A DNA stretch of 36,764 bases, taken from contig WJIO01000288.1 in assembly GCA_014730235.1 (NCBI GenBank), positions 1 through 36,764 on the forward strand. The letters are read 5' to 3'. Below the pieces are notes generated by a model. That model made no database searches, was not told where the DNA came from, and was given only the letters and a program-made list of their open reading frames with translations. This DNA is from Candidatus Poribacteria bacterium. GTDB lineage: Bacteria; Poribacteria; DTPJ01; WJIO01. A program made the translations under genes and the position numbers. Shown here piece by piece: positions 30,817 through 36,764 of this stretch. Each line of letters opens with the position of its first letter. Position 1 is the stretch's first letter.

Positions 30817-31935
30817 TTAACGATCAAGCTCCAGTCTAGCGTTCAGGTATCCTACCAGGTTATCCCTGGCTATCATTCCCACCAGTTGACCATTTTCAAC
30901 CACAGGTAACTGGTTATAACCCTCTTCGGTCATATGCTGCATTACGGTATAGATTTCATCATCAGGGCTTACTGATTTCATCTCATCAAAGGGAGTCATA
31001 ACTTCTTCGATGCGGGTTGTTTCCCATTTCTCTTTTGGAACTTCTTTTGCGCTGTGGAGTGTTATTATGCCCAGAACTTCGTCCTTGTCTACAATGGGAA
31101 AGCAACGACCGGCAGTTTTCAGTATATGTTCATCCACGAAATCTTTGACCACAAGCCCTTTTGGCAATTGGTTGCATTGATTATTCATAACTTGTCGGAC
31201 TTTAACGCCGCTGAGCATTTCACGAACAGCCATTTGACGGTAACTGGTATTGGCGGCATTAAGCAAAAACCAACCTATAAATGCGATCCATATTCCACCG
31301 AACCAATTTCCATTTATGACACTCCATATACCCAGCAAAATAAATATATATGCTACAACCTTACCAACACTTGAGGCTATTCGGGTAGCTTTTCTTAGAT
31401 TACCTGTGATTCTCCATACAATAGAACGGAAAACCCGGCCACCATCCAGAGGAAAACCGGGGATCATATTGAATACAGCCACGATGATGTTTATCCGGGC
31501 AACCCATGCTGTTAAAGCTGAAAATGGAGAATTACTCCGACCAACAGCATAATAAATCGCTCCAAATATAACTCCAATGGCTACACTGGTAGCTGGCCCG
31601 GCTATGGCCATCAGGAATTCACCACCGGGGTTTTTAGGTTCATCTGAGATTCTGGCTACCCCGCCAAATATAAAAAGCGTAATACTATCTACAGGTATAC
31701 CACGAGCTTTTGAAACTAAACTATGGGCTAATTCATGGGCTAATACAGATGCAAAGAAAACCAGAGCAGTAATTATTCCCAGAACCCAGTAAGTACTTGT
31801 GGGCCATCCCTCATATTCTGATGGAAAATAGTGAGTGCTAAGAGATAAAGCTATTAAAGCAAAGACTATAAACCATGTGAAATCAATTCTTATGCTGATT
31901 CCAAATATTTTGCCAATCTGAAATGAATTGCCCAA
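30817..31935 (-). CDS. Site-2-protease-type M50 membrane metalloprotease with CBS domains
   Basis: A 372-residue integral membrane zinc protease of the M50 (SpoIVFB/Rip3-like) group with a C-terminal CBS pair. The zinc motif HELAH is at 67-71 in a transmembrane segment; the third ligand region is NMIPGFPLDGGRVF with Asp164. About six membrane helices cover 12-220, and two CBS motifs (about 240-300 and 308-368) probably sense nucleotides. The start is TTG at 31935, firmly supported by GGAGG eight bases upstream (31944-31948) and the family-typical start MGNSFQIGKIFGI. Lies 59 bases after the PHP gene, same strand. Such enzymes cleave membrane regulators; the target is unknown. Confidence 0.9.
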   Translation of the reverse strand: MGNSFQIGKIFGISIRIDFTWFIVFALIALSLSTHYFPSEYEGWPTSTYWVLGIITALVFFASVLAHELAHSLVSKARGIPVDSITLFIFGGVARISDEPKNPGGEFLMAIAGPATSVAIGVIFGAIYYAVGRSNSPFSALTAWVARINIIVAVFNMIPGFPLDGGRVFRSIVWRITGNLRKATRIASSVGKVVAYIFILLGIWSVINGNWFGGIWIAFIGWFLLNAANTSYRQMAVREMLSGVKVRQVMNNQCNQLPKGLVVKDFVDEHILKTAGRCFPIVDKDEVLGIITLHSAKEVPKEKWETTRIEEVMTPFDEMKSVSPDDEIYTVMQHMTEEGYNQLPVVENGQLVGMIARDNLVGYLNARLELDR

Positions 31936-31994
31936 TATTTTATCCTCCGGGTTTCTCTGGTCGTAACCGTTTAATTATTCAATCTTCATAAAAA

Positions 31995-32894
31995 TCATTC
32001 CAGAAATATAGGGTTACTCCAGGCCATTCTACCCTGATTATCTATACATTCAACGCGGATGTAGTTTTCCGAACCTCTTATTTTGTGTTCTACTTTGGTC
32101 AGATACTCACCATCTTTAGCTTCGTATCTACGCCCACTGGATACTCTGGCGATAAGACTTATGGATTTAACCCTGGATGTTGAAACACTGATTATATCAT
32201 CCTCAAAGTTAATATCTTTTATTGTTGGACCGTTGCTGGAATAAAAGCATCCCGATTTTATGGCTTTCATTATTCCATCCTCGTTTAACTCAGCCGCTTT
32301 TACCATTATCCATGCGTAACAAATATCCAATGGTGCATTTTCATGTTTATGCTGGTGTGTATCATCCACAGCAAATCCCATGAGTCTCCTACCGCGAGCC
32401 AGAAGATCATCCCATTGAATCATGGAGTGACCTTTTGAAATACTCACATGGCATGTGGTATTAAAGACTTCCACACCGAGATAGTCTTCCAGATCAATGG
32501 AATCATTCATAGTAAGACCAGACCAGTAAGGGTGACCCAATATCACTTCGCCGCCTTTGGCTTTAATAAGATTTATCATTCCCTGGGCATCAGGTGCATC
32601 GCTGGACGATACAGCTTCTTTAAGGTTCAGGGCGACTATATGATAAGGTTGACCTAACTCAGCTTTTCCCGCGCCGATTTCTTCACCGTAAAGCACCAGC
32701 ATATTATTGCTGGATAAATTGGCAACATCCGTTACCTTATTGTGGTCTGTTATAAAGAGGAAGTTATAATCATTTTTTTTATATTCGGCTACAACTCTTT
32801 CCGGTGACCATGCACCATCGGAATTGGTGGTGTGGGTGTGTAAATTACCCTTATACCATTTTCCCTCAGCCTTAAAGGGATTTTCAAATGACAT
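31995..32894 (-). CDS. PHP-domain phosphoesterase-like protein
   Basis: A 299-residue PHP (polymerase and histidinol phosphatase) domain protein, a metal-dependent phosphoesterase family. Metal motifs: NLHTHTTNSDG (His19, His21), FITDHNKV (Asp50, His51), LYGEEI, VILGHPYW and GFAVDDTHQH. The C-terminal 80 residues (PTIKDINFEDDIISV onward, ending MAWSNPIFLE) form a small beta-rich domain seen in secreted or cytosolic PHP proteins of this type. No signal peptide. ATG with AGGAG eight bases upstream. Possibly cotranscribed with the M50 protease. Substrate unknown. Confidence 0.85.
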   Translation of the reverse strand: MSFENPFKAEGKWYKGNLHTHTTNSDGAWSPERVVAEYKKNDYNFLFITDHNKVTDVANLSSNNMLVLYGEEIGAGKAELGQPYHIVALNLKEAVSSSDAPDAQGMINLIKAKGGEVILGHPYWSGLTMNDSIDLEDYLGVEVFNTTCHVSISKGHSMIQWDDLLARGRRLMGFAVDDTHQHKHENAPLDICYAWIMVKAAELNEDGIMKAIKSGCFYSSNGPTIKDINFEDDIISVSTSRVKSISLIARVSSGRRYEAKDGEYLTKVEHKIRGSENYIRVECIDNQGRMAWSNPIFLE

Positions 32895-32918
32895 ATTTTT
32901 CTCCTAAAAATGCTTTTT

Positions 32919-33057
32919 AAACAATGTGGTTCTTCCGGGTTTAGTATGGTAATAATTTGCAGATATTCTCAGCTTATCGTTCATGATTTCGCAGAAATAA
33001 CATCATATAAAAGCTTCTTATTATTCCTACATTAAACCCGTAAGAATCACATTGTTT
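32919..33057. repeat. Dispersed hairpin element, longest terminal inverted repeats
   Basis: 139-bp unit between the nitroreductase stop and the PHP start. 38-base terminal repeats: 32919-32956 (AAACAATGTGGTTCTTCCGG...) and 33020-33057 (...CCCGTAAGAATCACATTG..), about 85-90 percent inverse-identical by eye. The central core is decayed (GTTCATGATTTCGCAGAAAT). Confidence 0.8.
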
Positions 33058-33069
33058 AAATTTGCTTAA

Positions 33070-33576
33070 TTATTCATACCTATTTATACACATCACATCT
33101 TCAAGTTTTCTTCTTGGTCTTTGCGATGGTTCCTCGGCTGGATAACCCAGAGGAGTTGAGGCCACAACCCTTATATTATCGGGAACCCCTAACGCTTTGG
33201 CAGCGGCTTTTTCATCAAATGCACCAATCCAGCATGTACCAAGTCCTTTATTTGCTGCGGCGAGAATCAGGTGCTCCATAGCTATACCCGCATCCAGCAT
33301 ATAATATTCCTGATCGCCTTTTGTGCCGGGTTTTGTGGGATCAGCGCATATTGTTATTATAACCGGAGCATTTTCTATCCAGCTATTACCGGCTTTTGCC
33401 AATTGGGATTTTACATCGGGATCAGTTATCACTACGAATTTCCAGCACTGGCTGTTTGCCCATGAAGGGGCAAGTCTTGCGGCTTCGATAATATCTTTAA
33501 TATCTTCCTCGGGAATGGCATCCGGTTTATATTTTCTTATGCTTCTGCGTCTATTAATTACTTCCATAAAATCCAT
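33070..33576 (-). CDS. Nitroreductase-family FMN protein
   Basis: A 168-residue flavoprotein of the nitroreductase superfamily, short form. The FMN-phosphate motif RRRSIRKYKP is at 9-18, followed by LAPSWANSQCWKF near 35-47 and GLGTCWIGAF near 110-119. Such proteins reduce nitro groups, quinones or other acceptors with NAD(P)H, usually as cytoplasmic dimers. The start at 33576 was chosen because GGAGG (33585-33589) is eight bases upstream; ten further upstream codons in frame lack one. A terminator (33609-33640) separates it from the upstream peptidase gene. Its 3' end adjoins a hairpin element. Confidence 0.85.
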   Translation of the reverse strand: MDFMEVINRRRSIRKYKPDAIPEEDIKDIIEAARLAPSWANSQCWKFVVITDPDVKSQLAKAGNSWIENAPVIITICADPTKPGTKGDQEYYMLDAGIAMEHLILAAANKGLGTCWIGAFDEKAAAKALGVPDNIRVVASTPLGYPAEEPSQRPRRKLEDVMCINRYE

Positions 33577-33608
33577 GTTATTTTCCTCCATATTTAAATA
33601 ATCCAAAA

Positions 33609-33640
33609 TCCCCCCGATACTCTTTAAGACATCGGGGGGA
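33609..33640 (-). terminator. Rho-independent terminator after the M28 peptidase gene
   Basis: TCCCCCCGAT (33609-33618) pairs with ATCGGGGGGA (33631-33640): 10-bp GC-rich stem, 12-base loop. On the minus strand it is followed by TTTTGG, a short T-run. It ends the GHMP kinase-M28 operon 46 bases after the peptidase stop. Confidence 0.75.
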
Positions 33641-33685
33641 TGTCATTGATCAAAGCATTTTTAAATGCGTTATTCATTAAATGTA

Positions 33686-34615
33686 TCAGCGCATATCCAC
33701 CATAAGTCCGGCAGCAAGGGTTAAACGGGTTGACATATATACATTTTCTATATCCACTACATGCGGTTTATCGCTGGGCGCGTGATAATTCGGGTCTGCA
33801 TATGGAGATGAGCCTACGTTTACGATAGCTGAGAGATATCCTTCTTTTATATATGAACCGTCATCATCTCCCGGAGTTTCACGCTTTGCCTTGCGGTGGT
33901 CTAACCCTATTGCAAATTTATCATTCGCTTCAGTTACTATATCAACCAGCCACTCACCCTCTGGTTCGGTGAATAGTGTTACATTGGTCTTTTTACCTGC
34001 GTCGGTATCTTCTTGTGATTTCCCACCCAGACTGTCAATATTTATAACAGCTATTATATTATCCCCGCGCTCCTTTGACTTTTTTGCTGCAGTTACACTT
34101 GTCCAGGGGGTGTGCTCTTCGTTGCAGAATATAAACCACATAGAGCGCTGGGAGGGATAACCTGCGAGGACTTCAGCAATTTCCATATTTGCCACTGTTC
34201 CCACAGCGTTGTCATATGCGCCGGGAGAATCAATCCAGCTTTGAGAATCTTTATGAGAGATGAAAACTATTATTTCATCAGGATATTTATTCCCAGTCTT
34301 TTTTGCATAGAGGTTATATATACTATACCAGGGGTCCTCAGGTTTTGGTGGTGAAAACTGGCTTTTCAGGGGTTTTGATGTATCTCTACGAAAGGCCTGG
34401 GCTTTACATTCTTCCCTCTCTACAGTATATCCTGCCGTTTCCAGATTTTGGGCTATAAAATCATCGGCTTCCTCCAGGGAATTTTTGGTATTTCCTGGTA
34501 TTGTATAATTAACTTTTCTATAGGGGAGAGGATCTTTTGACATGTAAAACAGACGGCTCTTCATCCTTTCCATATCAACTTTATCAATCATTTTTGCAAT
34601 ATTTTCATATGACAT
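33686..34615 (-). CDS. M28-family zinc aminopeptidase-like protein
   Basis: A 309-residue protein of peptidase family M28. The dinuclear zinc ligands and catalytic residues are visible: His121 and Asp123 (FISHKDSQ), Asp135 bridging (AYDNAVG), Glu166/Glu167 (FCNEEHTP), Asp194 (INIDSLGG) and His278 (DPNYHAPSD). No signal peptide or PA domain, so a cytoplasmic enzyme. The start follows the GHMP kinase stop by nine bases, with GAGG at the kinase stop serving as ribosome site, so the two are cotranscribed. It probably cleaves small peptides; its link with a sugar kinase is unexplained. Confidence 0.88.
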   Translation of the reverse strand: MSYENIAKMIDKVDMERMKSRLFYMSKDPLPYRKVNYTIPGNTKNSLEEADDFIAQNLETAGYTVEREECKAQAFRRDTSKPLKSQFSPPKPEDPWYSIYNLYAKKTGNKYPDEIIVFISHKDSQSWIDSPGAYDNAVGTVANMEIAEVLAGYPSQRSMWFIFCNEEHTPWTSVTAAKKSKERGDNIIAVINIDSLGGKSQEDTDAGKKTNVTLFTEPEGEWLVDIVTEANDKFAIGLDHRKAKRETPGDDDGSYIKEGYLSAIVNVGSSPYADPNYHAPSDKPHVVDIENVYMSTRLTLAAGLMVDMR

Positions 34616-34624
34616 ACAACGACC

Positions 34625-35653
34625 TCAATATAAATTTTGGGGCACAGCTTTTTCAAACCTGAAGCCATGCCTGAGATAAGCTTCTTTAAGCTTCAGAAAA
34701 TGTTCCCTATCTCTGTATGTACCGACAATAGTTCCTCCTGAACCTGTGAATTTTGCCGGTGTGTCATGTTTACGGGCAATATCAACCATCTGTAGATTAC
34801 GTTTACCTATTAACTTATCCCCATAAATCTTCCTCCGCAGATCAAAATTCATATCCATTAATTGATTAAATCGCTCATAATCTTCTTCTTCAAGGGCATG
34901 TTTGGCTTCGACAGCAAAACCTGCAAATCTTGACATTGCATCTACTATCTCTTTATCACCCTGATTAAACCTGAATCGTGTGTTATTGTGCATTTTGCCT
35001 GAATCTTTGCCTGAAAAATTTACATAAGCAATAAAAAGATTCGGCAGAGAAGCGGTATCAATTCTTTCATATTTTCCATGCCCGGTTTCATCCATAATAG
35101 ACCTGGCAAAATCCATGAAAATCATCCCACCATAGGTTTGTATTACTCTGTCCTGAAGTCCGGCGTTTATACCCAGTTCTTCAGTTTCTACGCTCAGGAT
35201 TAAATTTGGCTGCATTTTTAACGGGATATCATTATTATTTACATTATAAAAATCCATTAATGCCTTAAAGAGGGAAACGATTATGGCACTGGAGCCACCC
35301 AGGCCCAGTTGCCTGGGTATATTTGTGTTATAACGGATCTCACAATTTTTATCTTCCAATTTTATATTATTCTGTCGGCAGTATTCGCTGAACTTCTTGC
35401 ACGTGGCATATATAAGTCTTAATCCACCGTAATATCCATCTCGTTTTGATGTTGCTTCCAGATCTTCCAGACTTGCGAATTCTGTAGGATCAAACAACTT
35501 ATGCGGAATTATACTGAGGTGCTCGTTTTCAGTAAGGGTAACAGTAGCACAAAAATTTGTTATACATGCGGAAATTGTTTTCCCATAAAAACCATCCGAT
35601 GGATTTCCCATCAAACCTACTCTTGCGTATGTTTTCTTTTCAACTAATTGCAT
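34625..35653 (-). CDS. GHMP-family sugar kinase, glucuronokinase-like
   Basis: A 342-residue GHMP kinase whose blocks resemble plant glucuronokinase (D-glucuronate to glucuronate 1-phosphate): ARVGLMGNPSDGFYGKTIS (10-28), DGYYGGLRLIYATCKKF, NTNIPRQLGLGGSSA with the ATP loop at 117-123, ELGINAGLQDRVIQTYGG, DSGKMHNNTRFR, NFDLRRKIYGD and KFTGSGGTIVG. Length is close to the plant enzyme. ATG with only a weak AAAGAA upstream; a clear promoter is at 35749-35777. First gene of an operon with the M28 peptidase. Uronic-acid salvage would suit an organism using acidic polysaccharides. Other GHMP specificities cannot be excluded. Confidence 0.8.
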   Translation of the reverse strand: MQLVEKKTYARVGLMGNPSDGFYGKTISACITNFCATVTLTENEHLSIIPHKLFDPTEFASLEDLEATSKRDGYYGGLRLIYATCKKFSEYCRQNNIKLEDKNCEIRYNTNIPRQLGLGGSSAIIVSLFKALMDFYNVNNNDIPLKMQPNLILSVETEELGINAGLQDRVIQTYGGMIFMDFARSIMDETGHGKYERIDTASLPNLFIAYVNFSGKDSGKMHNNTRFRFNQGDKEIVDAMSRFAGFAVEAKHALEEEDYERFNQLMDMNFDLRRKIYGDKLIGKRNLQMVDIARKHDTPAKFTGSGGTIVGTYRDREHFLKLKEAYLRHGFRFEKAVPQNLY

Positions 35654-35748
35654 AATTCTTTTTAATTGACAATCCTTGTTCTTGGTATTTAACTGTATTT
35701 ATGTTTAGACAAAAGCAGGGATAGCGCATATTACTCCCAGCCAAACCA

Positions 35749-35777
35749 AAGATAGCATATGTTACATGCCAAGTCAA
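35749..35777 (-). promoter_or_regulatory. Sigma-70-type promoter of the GHMP kinase-M28 operon
   Basis: On the minus strand TTGACT (35777-35772), 17-base spacer, TATCTT (35754-35749); leader of about 90 bases. The spacer contains GCATGTAACATATGC, a near-palindrome that might be a regulator site. Confidence 0.55.
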
Positions 35778-35827
35778 GTAAAAACTAAACTGAGGTACAT
35801 GTCTCAAATTAGTAGGTTGAAATTTTT

Positions 35828-35968
35828 GACTCTTCCGGGTTTAGCGTGGTTATAATTGAAAATTCTCCCAGCTTATCATTCCTGCTTCAAGCTTTTTGAA
35901 AAAGCTTGAAGCAGGAATGACAGTATAAAGAAGTTTCTTATATTTAACACACTGAGCTCGGAAGAACC
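35828..35968. repeat. Dispersed hairpin element, complete, expanded palindrome form
   Basis: In the 435-base gap 35654-36088. Left terminal repeat GACTCTTCCGGGTTTAGCGT, right terminal repeat TTAACACACTGAGCTCGGAA (ends near 35968). The centre is the same palindrome as at 30621 (here 35876-35920, 22-bp arms around one G). The rest of the gap holds the GHMP promoter and AT-rich sequence without a gene. Confidence 0.8.
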
Positions 35969-36088
35969 AGTTAGTTTAATTATTGGCAGGGGAATAAATT
36001 TGTTGGATATTGTTTTTTAATTCATCAGGTTAATTTAAGAAGGTGTGAAAGTCAACACTAAAGGAAAGGCTTAATCTTAATAAAAAAG

Positions 36089-36357
36089 ACCGTGCACCCG
36101 ATCCTCGACTCACTTTCCCAAGCGATACTTGAGCAGTTTGCTCCAGTCAGGCTTCCCTGCGGCACACTCTCCTGTTGCCTACCGCTGCTCCCTCCCGGGC
36201 CTGACGGGGTTCAGCAAATTTGAGTTGCGCAGGACCCAACCTTCATCACCACTTTCCCAAGCCGGCCTTAAGAAAGTAAAAGCCTCAGATCAGGAATTAA
36301 GTCCCGCTATAGCGGATTGCGGGTACAGGACACCGCTAACTCCCCACCTAGCACGGC
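36089..36357 (-). ncRNA. ffs: Signal recognition particle RNA, large bacterial type
   Basis: A 269-base RNA matching the Bacillus-type large SRP RNA (with Alu domain). It starts GCCGTGCTAGGTGGGGAG, has GCGGTGTCCTGTACCCGC and GGGTCCTGCGCAAC, then the SRP54-binding helix 8 tip GCCCGGGAGGGAGCAGCGG, and GTGTGCCGCAGGGAAGCCTG. It ends GGTGCACGGTC pairing with the 5' end. A run TTTTTT follows at once (36087-36082), a natural terminator. It binds Ffh and targets nascent membrane proteins. Only 11 bases separate it from the tRNA-Ser CCA end upstream, so it is probably processed from the same transcript. Confidence 0.95.
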
Positions 36358-36368
36358 CAAGAAGGATA

Positions 36369-36459
36369 TGGCGGAGAGAGTGGGATTCGAACCCACGAGG
36401 GAGTTTCCTCCCCACACGATTTCCAGTCGCGCACGATCGGCCAACTCTGTCATCTCTCC
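36369..36459 (-). tRNA. tRNA-Ser(GGA), CCA encoded
   Basis: A 91-base class II tRNA: acceptor GGAGAGA/TCTCTCC with discriminator G and encoded CCA, anticodon loop CTGGAAA (anticodon GGA), a long variable arm (GTGGGGAGGAAACTCCCTC region) and T-loop GGTTCGAATCC. It reads UCC/UCU serine codons. Located between tRNA-Ala and the SRP RNA on the same strand. Confidence 0.95.
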
Positions 36460-36503
36460 GACAAAAATAAACGAGTAATTAATTAAAAGAACGATGAGTA
36501 AAA

Positions 36504-36579
36504 TGGTGGAGCAGATGGGGTTCGAACCCACGACCCCCGGACTGCGAGACCGATGCTCTCCCAACTGAGCTACTGCCCC
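36504..36579 (-). tRNA. tRNA-Ala(CGC), CCA encoded
   Basis: A 76-base tRNA: acceptor GGGGCAG/CTGCTCC containing the G3-U70 wobble that marks alanine tRNAs, D-arm GCTC/GAGC, anticodon loop CTCGCAG (anticodon CGC, codon GCG), T-arm with GGTTCGAACCC, discriminator A and encoded CCA. First member of the tRNA-Ala, tRNA-Ser, SRP RNA cluster. Confidence 0.95.
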
Positions 36580-36582
36580 ATA

Positions 36583-36611
36583 ATAATATTACAAAATGCT
36601 TAATTTATCAA
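36583..36611 (-). promoter_or_regulatory. Possible promoter of the tRNA/SRP RNA cluster
   Basis: On the minus strand TTGATA (36611-36606), 17-base spacer, TATTAT (36588-36583). The -10 is only three bases from the tRNA-Ala 5' end, closer than usual, so the true start may use a shifted TAATAT. Right of this, to 36764, the sequence turns GC-rich with C6/C7 runs; no gene recognised. Confidence 0.35.
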
Positions 36612-36764
36612 GCTTAATATCTATTTCATGTTCATGACGGTGTGTATTTGAAAAAATCCGAACCGATTTTGCGACCGATTGGCTCGGTGGGCGGAATTCC
36701 CCCCACCCCCCCTTTCCGCCCGTCGAGTCTTGAAGCGGAAGCGAAAAGGCAAACTGCCAAAGAA

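Noticed and set aside
3921..35968. CRISPR array suspected from repeated GTCATTCCTGC units
   Set aside because: The units are dispersed over kilobases, palindromic with terminal repeats, and there is no regular spacer structure or cas gene.
36129..36470. Open frame on the plus strand ending in WDSNPRGSFLP
   Set aside because: Antisense to the SRP RNA and tRNA-Ser; its apparent protein is the usual artefact of translating across these RNA genes.
36307..36564. 85-residue open frame on the minus strand
   Set aside because: It runs through both tRNAs; the GSNP-type residues come from T-arm sequence. No ribosome site.

Overview
The window is a chromosomal segment from a moderately AT-rich, probably uncultured bacterium with a house-keeping RNA cluster at its right end. 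Several features point to Candidatus Poribacteria or a close relative. These are many exported LamG (concanavalin-like) proteins, two large DUF6785/DUF6784-type membrane proteins, two URO-D-superfamily proteins, a GH172 (DUF2961) enzyme, and a CHRD/spondin_N protein whose C-terminal part (GLNMISLPL, then NYPNPFNPETW) is of a kind I associate with that phylum. This placement rests on recognised protein style, not on a marker gene. Promoters match the sigma-70 pattern, and starts are usually preceded by a clear GGAGG.

Layout. 1-5405: end of a sugar isomerase/epimerase-like gene, then on the minus strand an MBL-rhodanese protein and a gatZ-like/DUF6785 transporter pair. 5754-10468: a tandem pair of secreted LamG genes, a second DUF6785-type transporter, and a third, oppositely oriented LamG gene. 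10784-17567: one co-directional run holding a thiamine-diphosphate enzyme, a small membrane protein, and a BrxF-like/BrxC-like ATPase pair with no other BREX gene in view. 17655-22159 (minus): GH172 enzyme, a small HTH gene with a strong promoter and a palindromic operator-like site, and a URO-D/LamG/secreted-protein operon. 22774-25857: a 1027-residue secreted multidomain protein with a strong terminator. 26251-35653: DppA-like peptidase, then on the minus strand a URO-D-like protein with a deiodinase-like/EF-hand protein, ArgJ, PHP protein plus M50 protease, nitroreductase, and a glucuronokinase-like GHMP kinase with an M28 peptidase. 36089-36579 (minus): tRNA-Ala(CGC), tRNA-Ser(GGA) and the large bacterial SRP RNA.

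Two patterns cross the whole window. First, a dispersed family of intergenic hairpin elements with terminal inverted repeats (core GTCATTCCTGC...GCAGGAATGAC) occurs about ten times, always outside genes. Second, five otherwise divergent secreted proteins end in the same short tail, approximately GK(L/V)xxTW(A/S/G)x(I/V/M)K, which looks like an undescribed C-terminal tag. The overall biology suggests scavenging of sugars and uronic acids and of peptides (transporters, GatZ-like, GH172, glucuronokinase-like, DppA, M28), with exported carbohydrate-binding-type proteins. The most unusual loci are the orphan BrxF/BrxC pair, the deiodinase-like protein with leucine at the catalytic position, and the shared tail.
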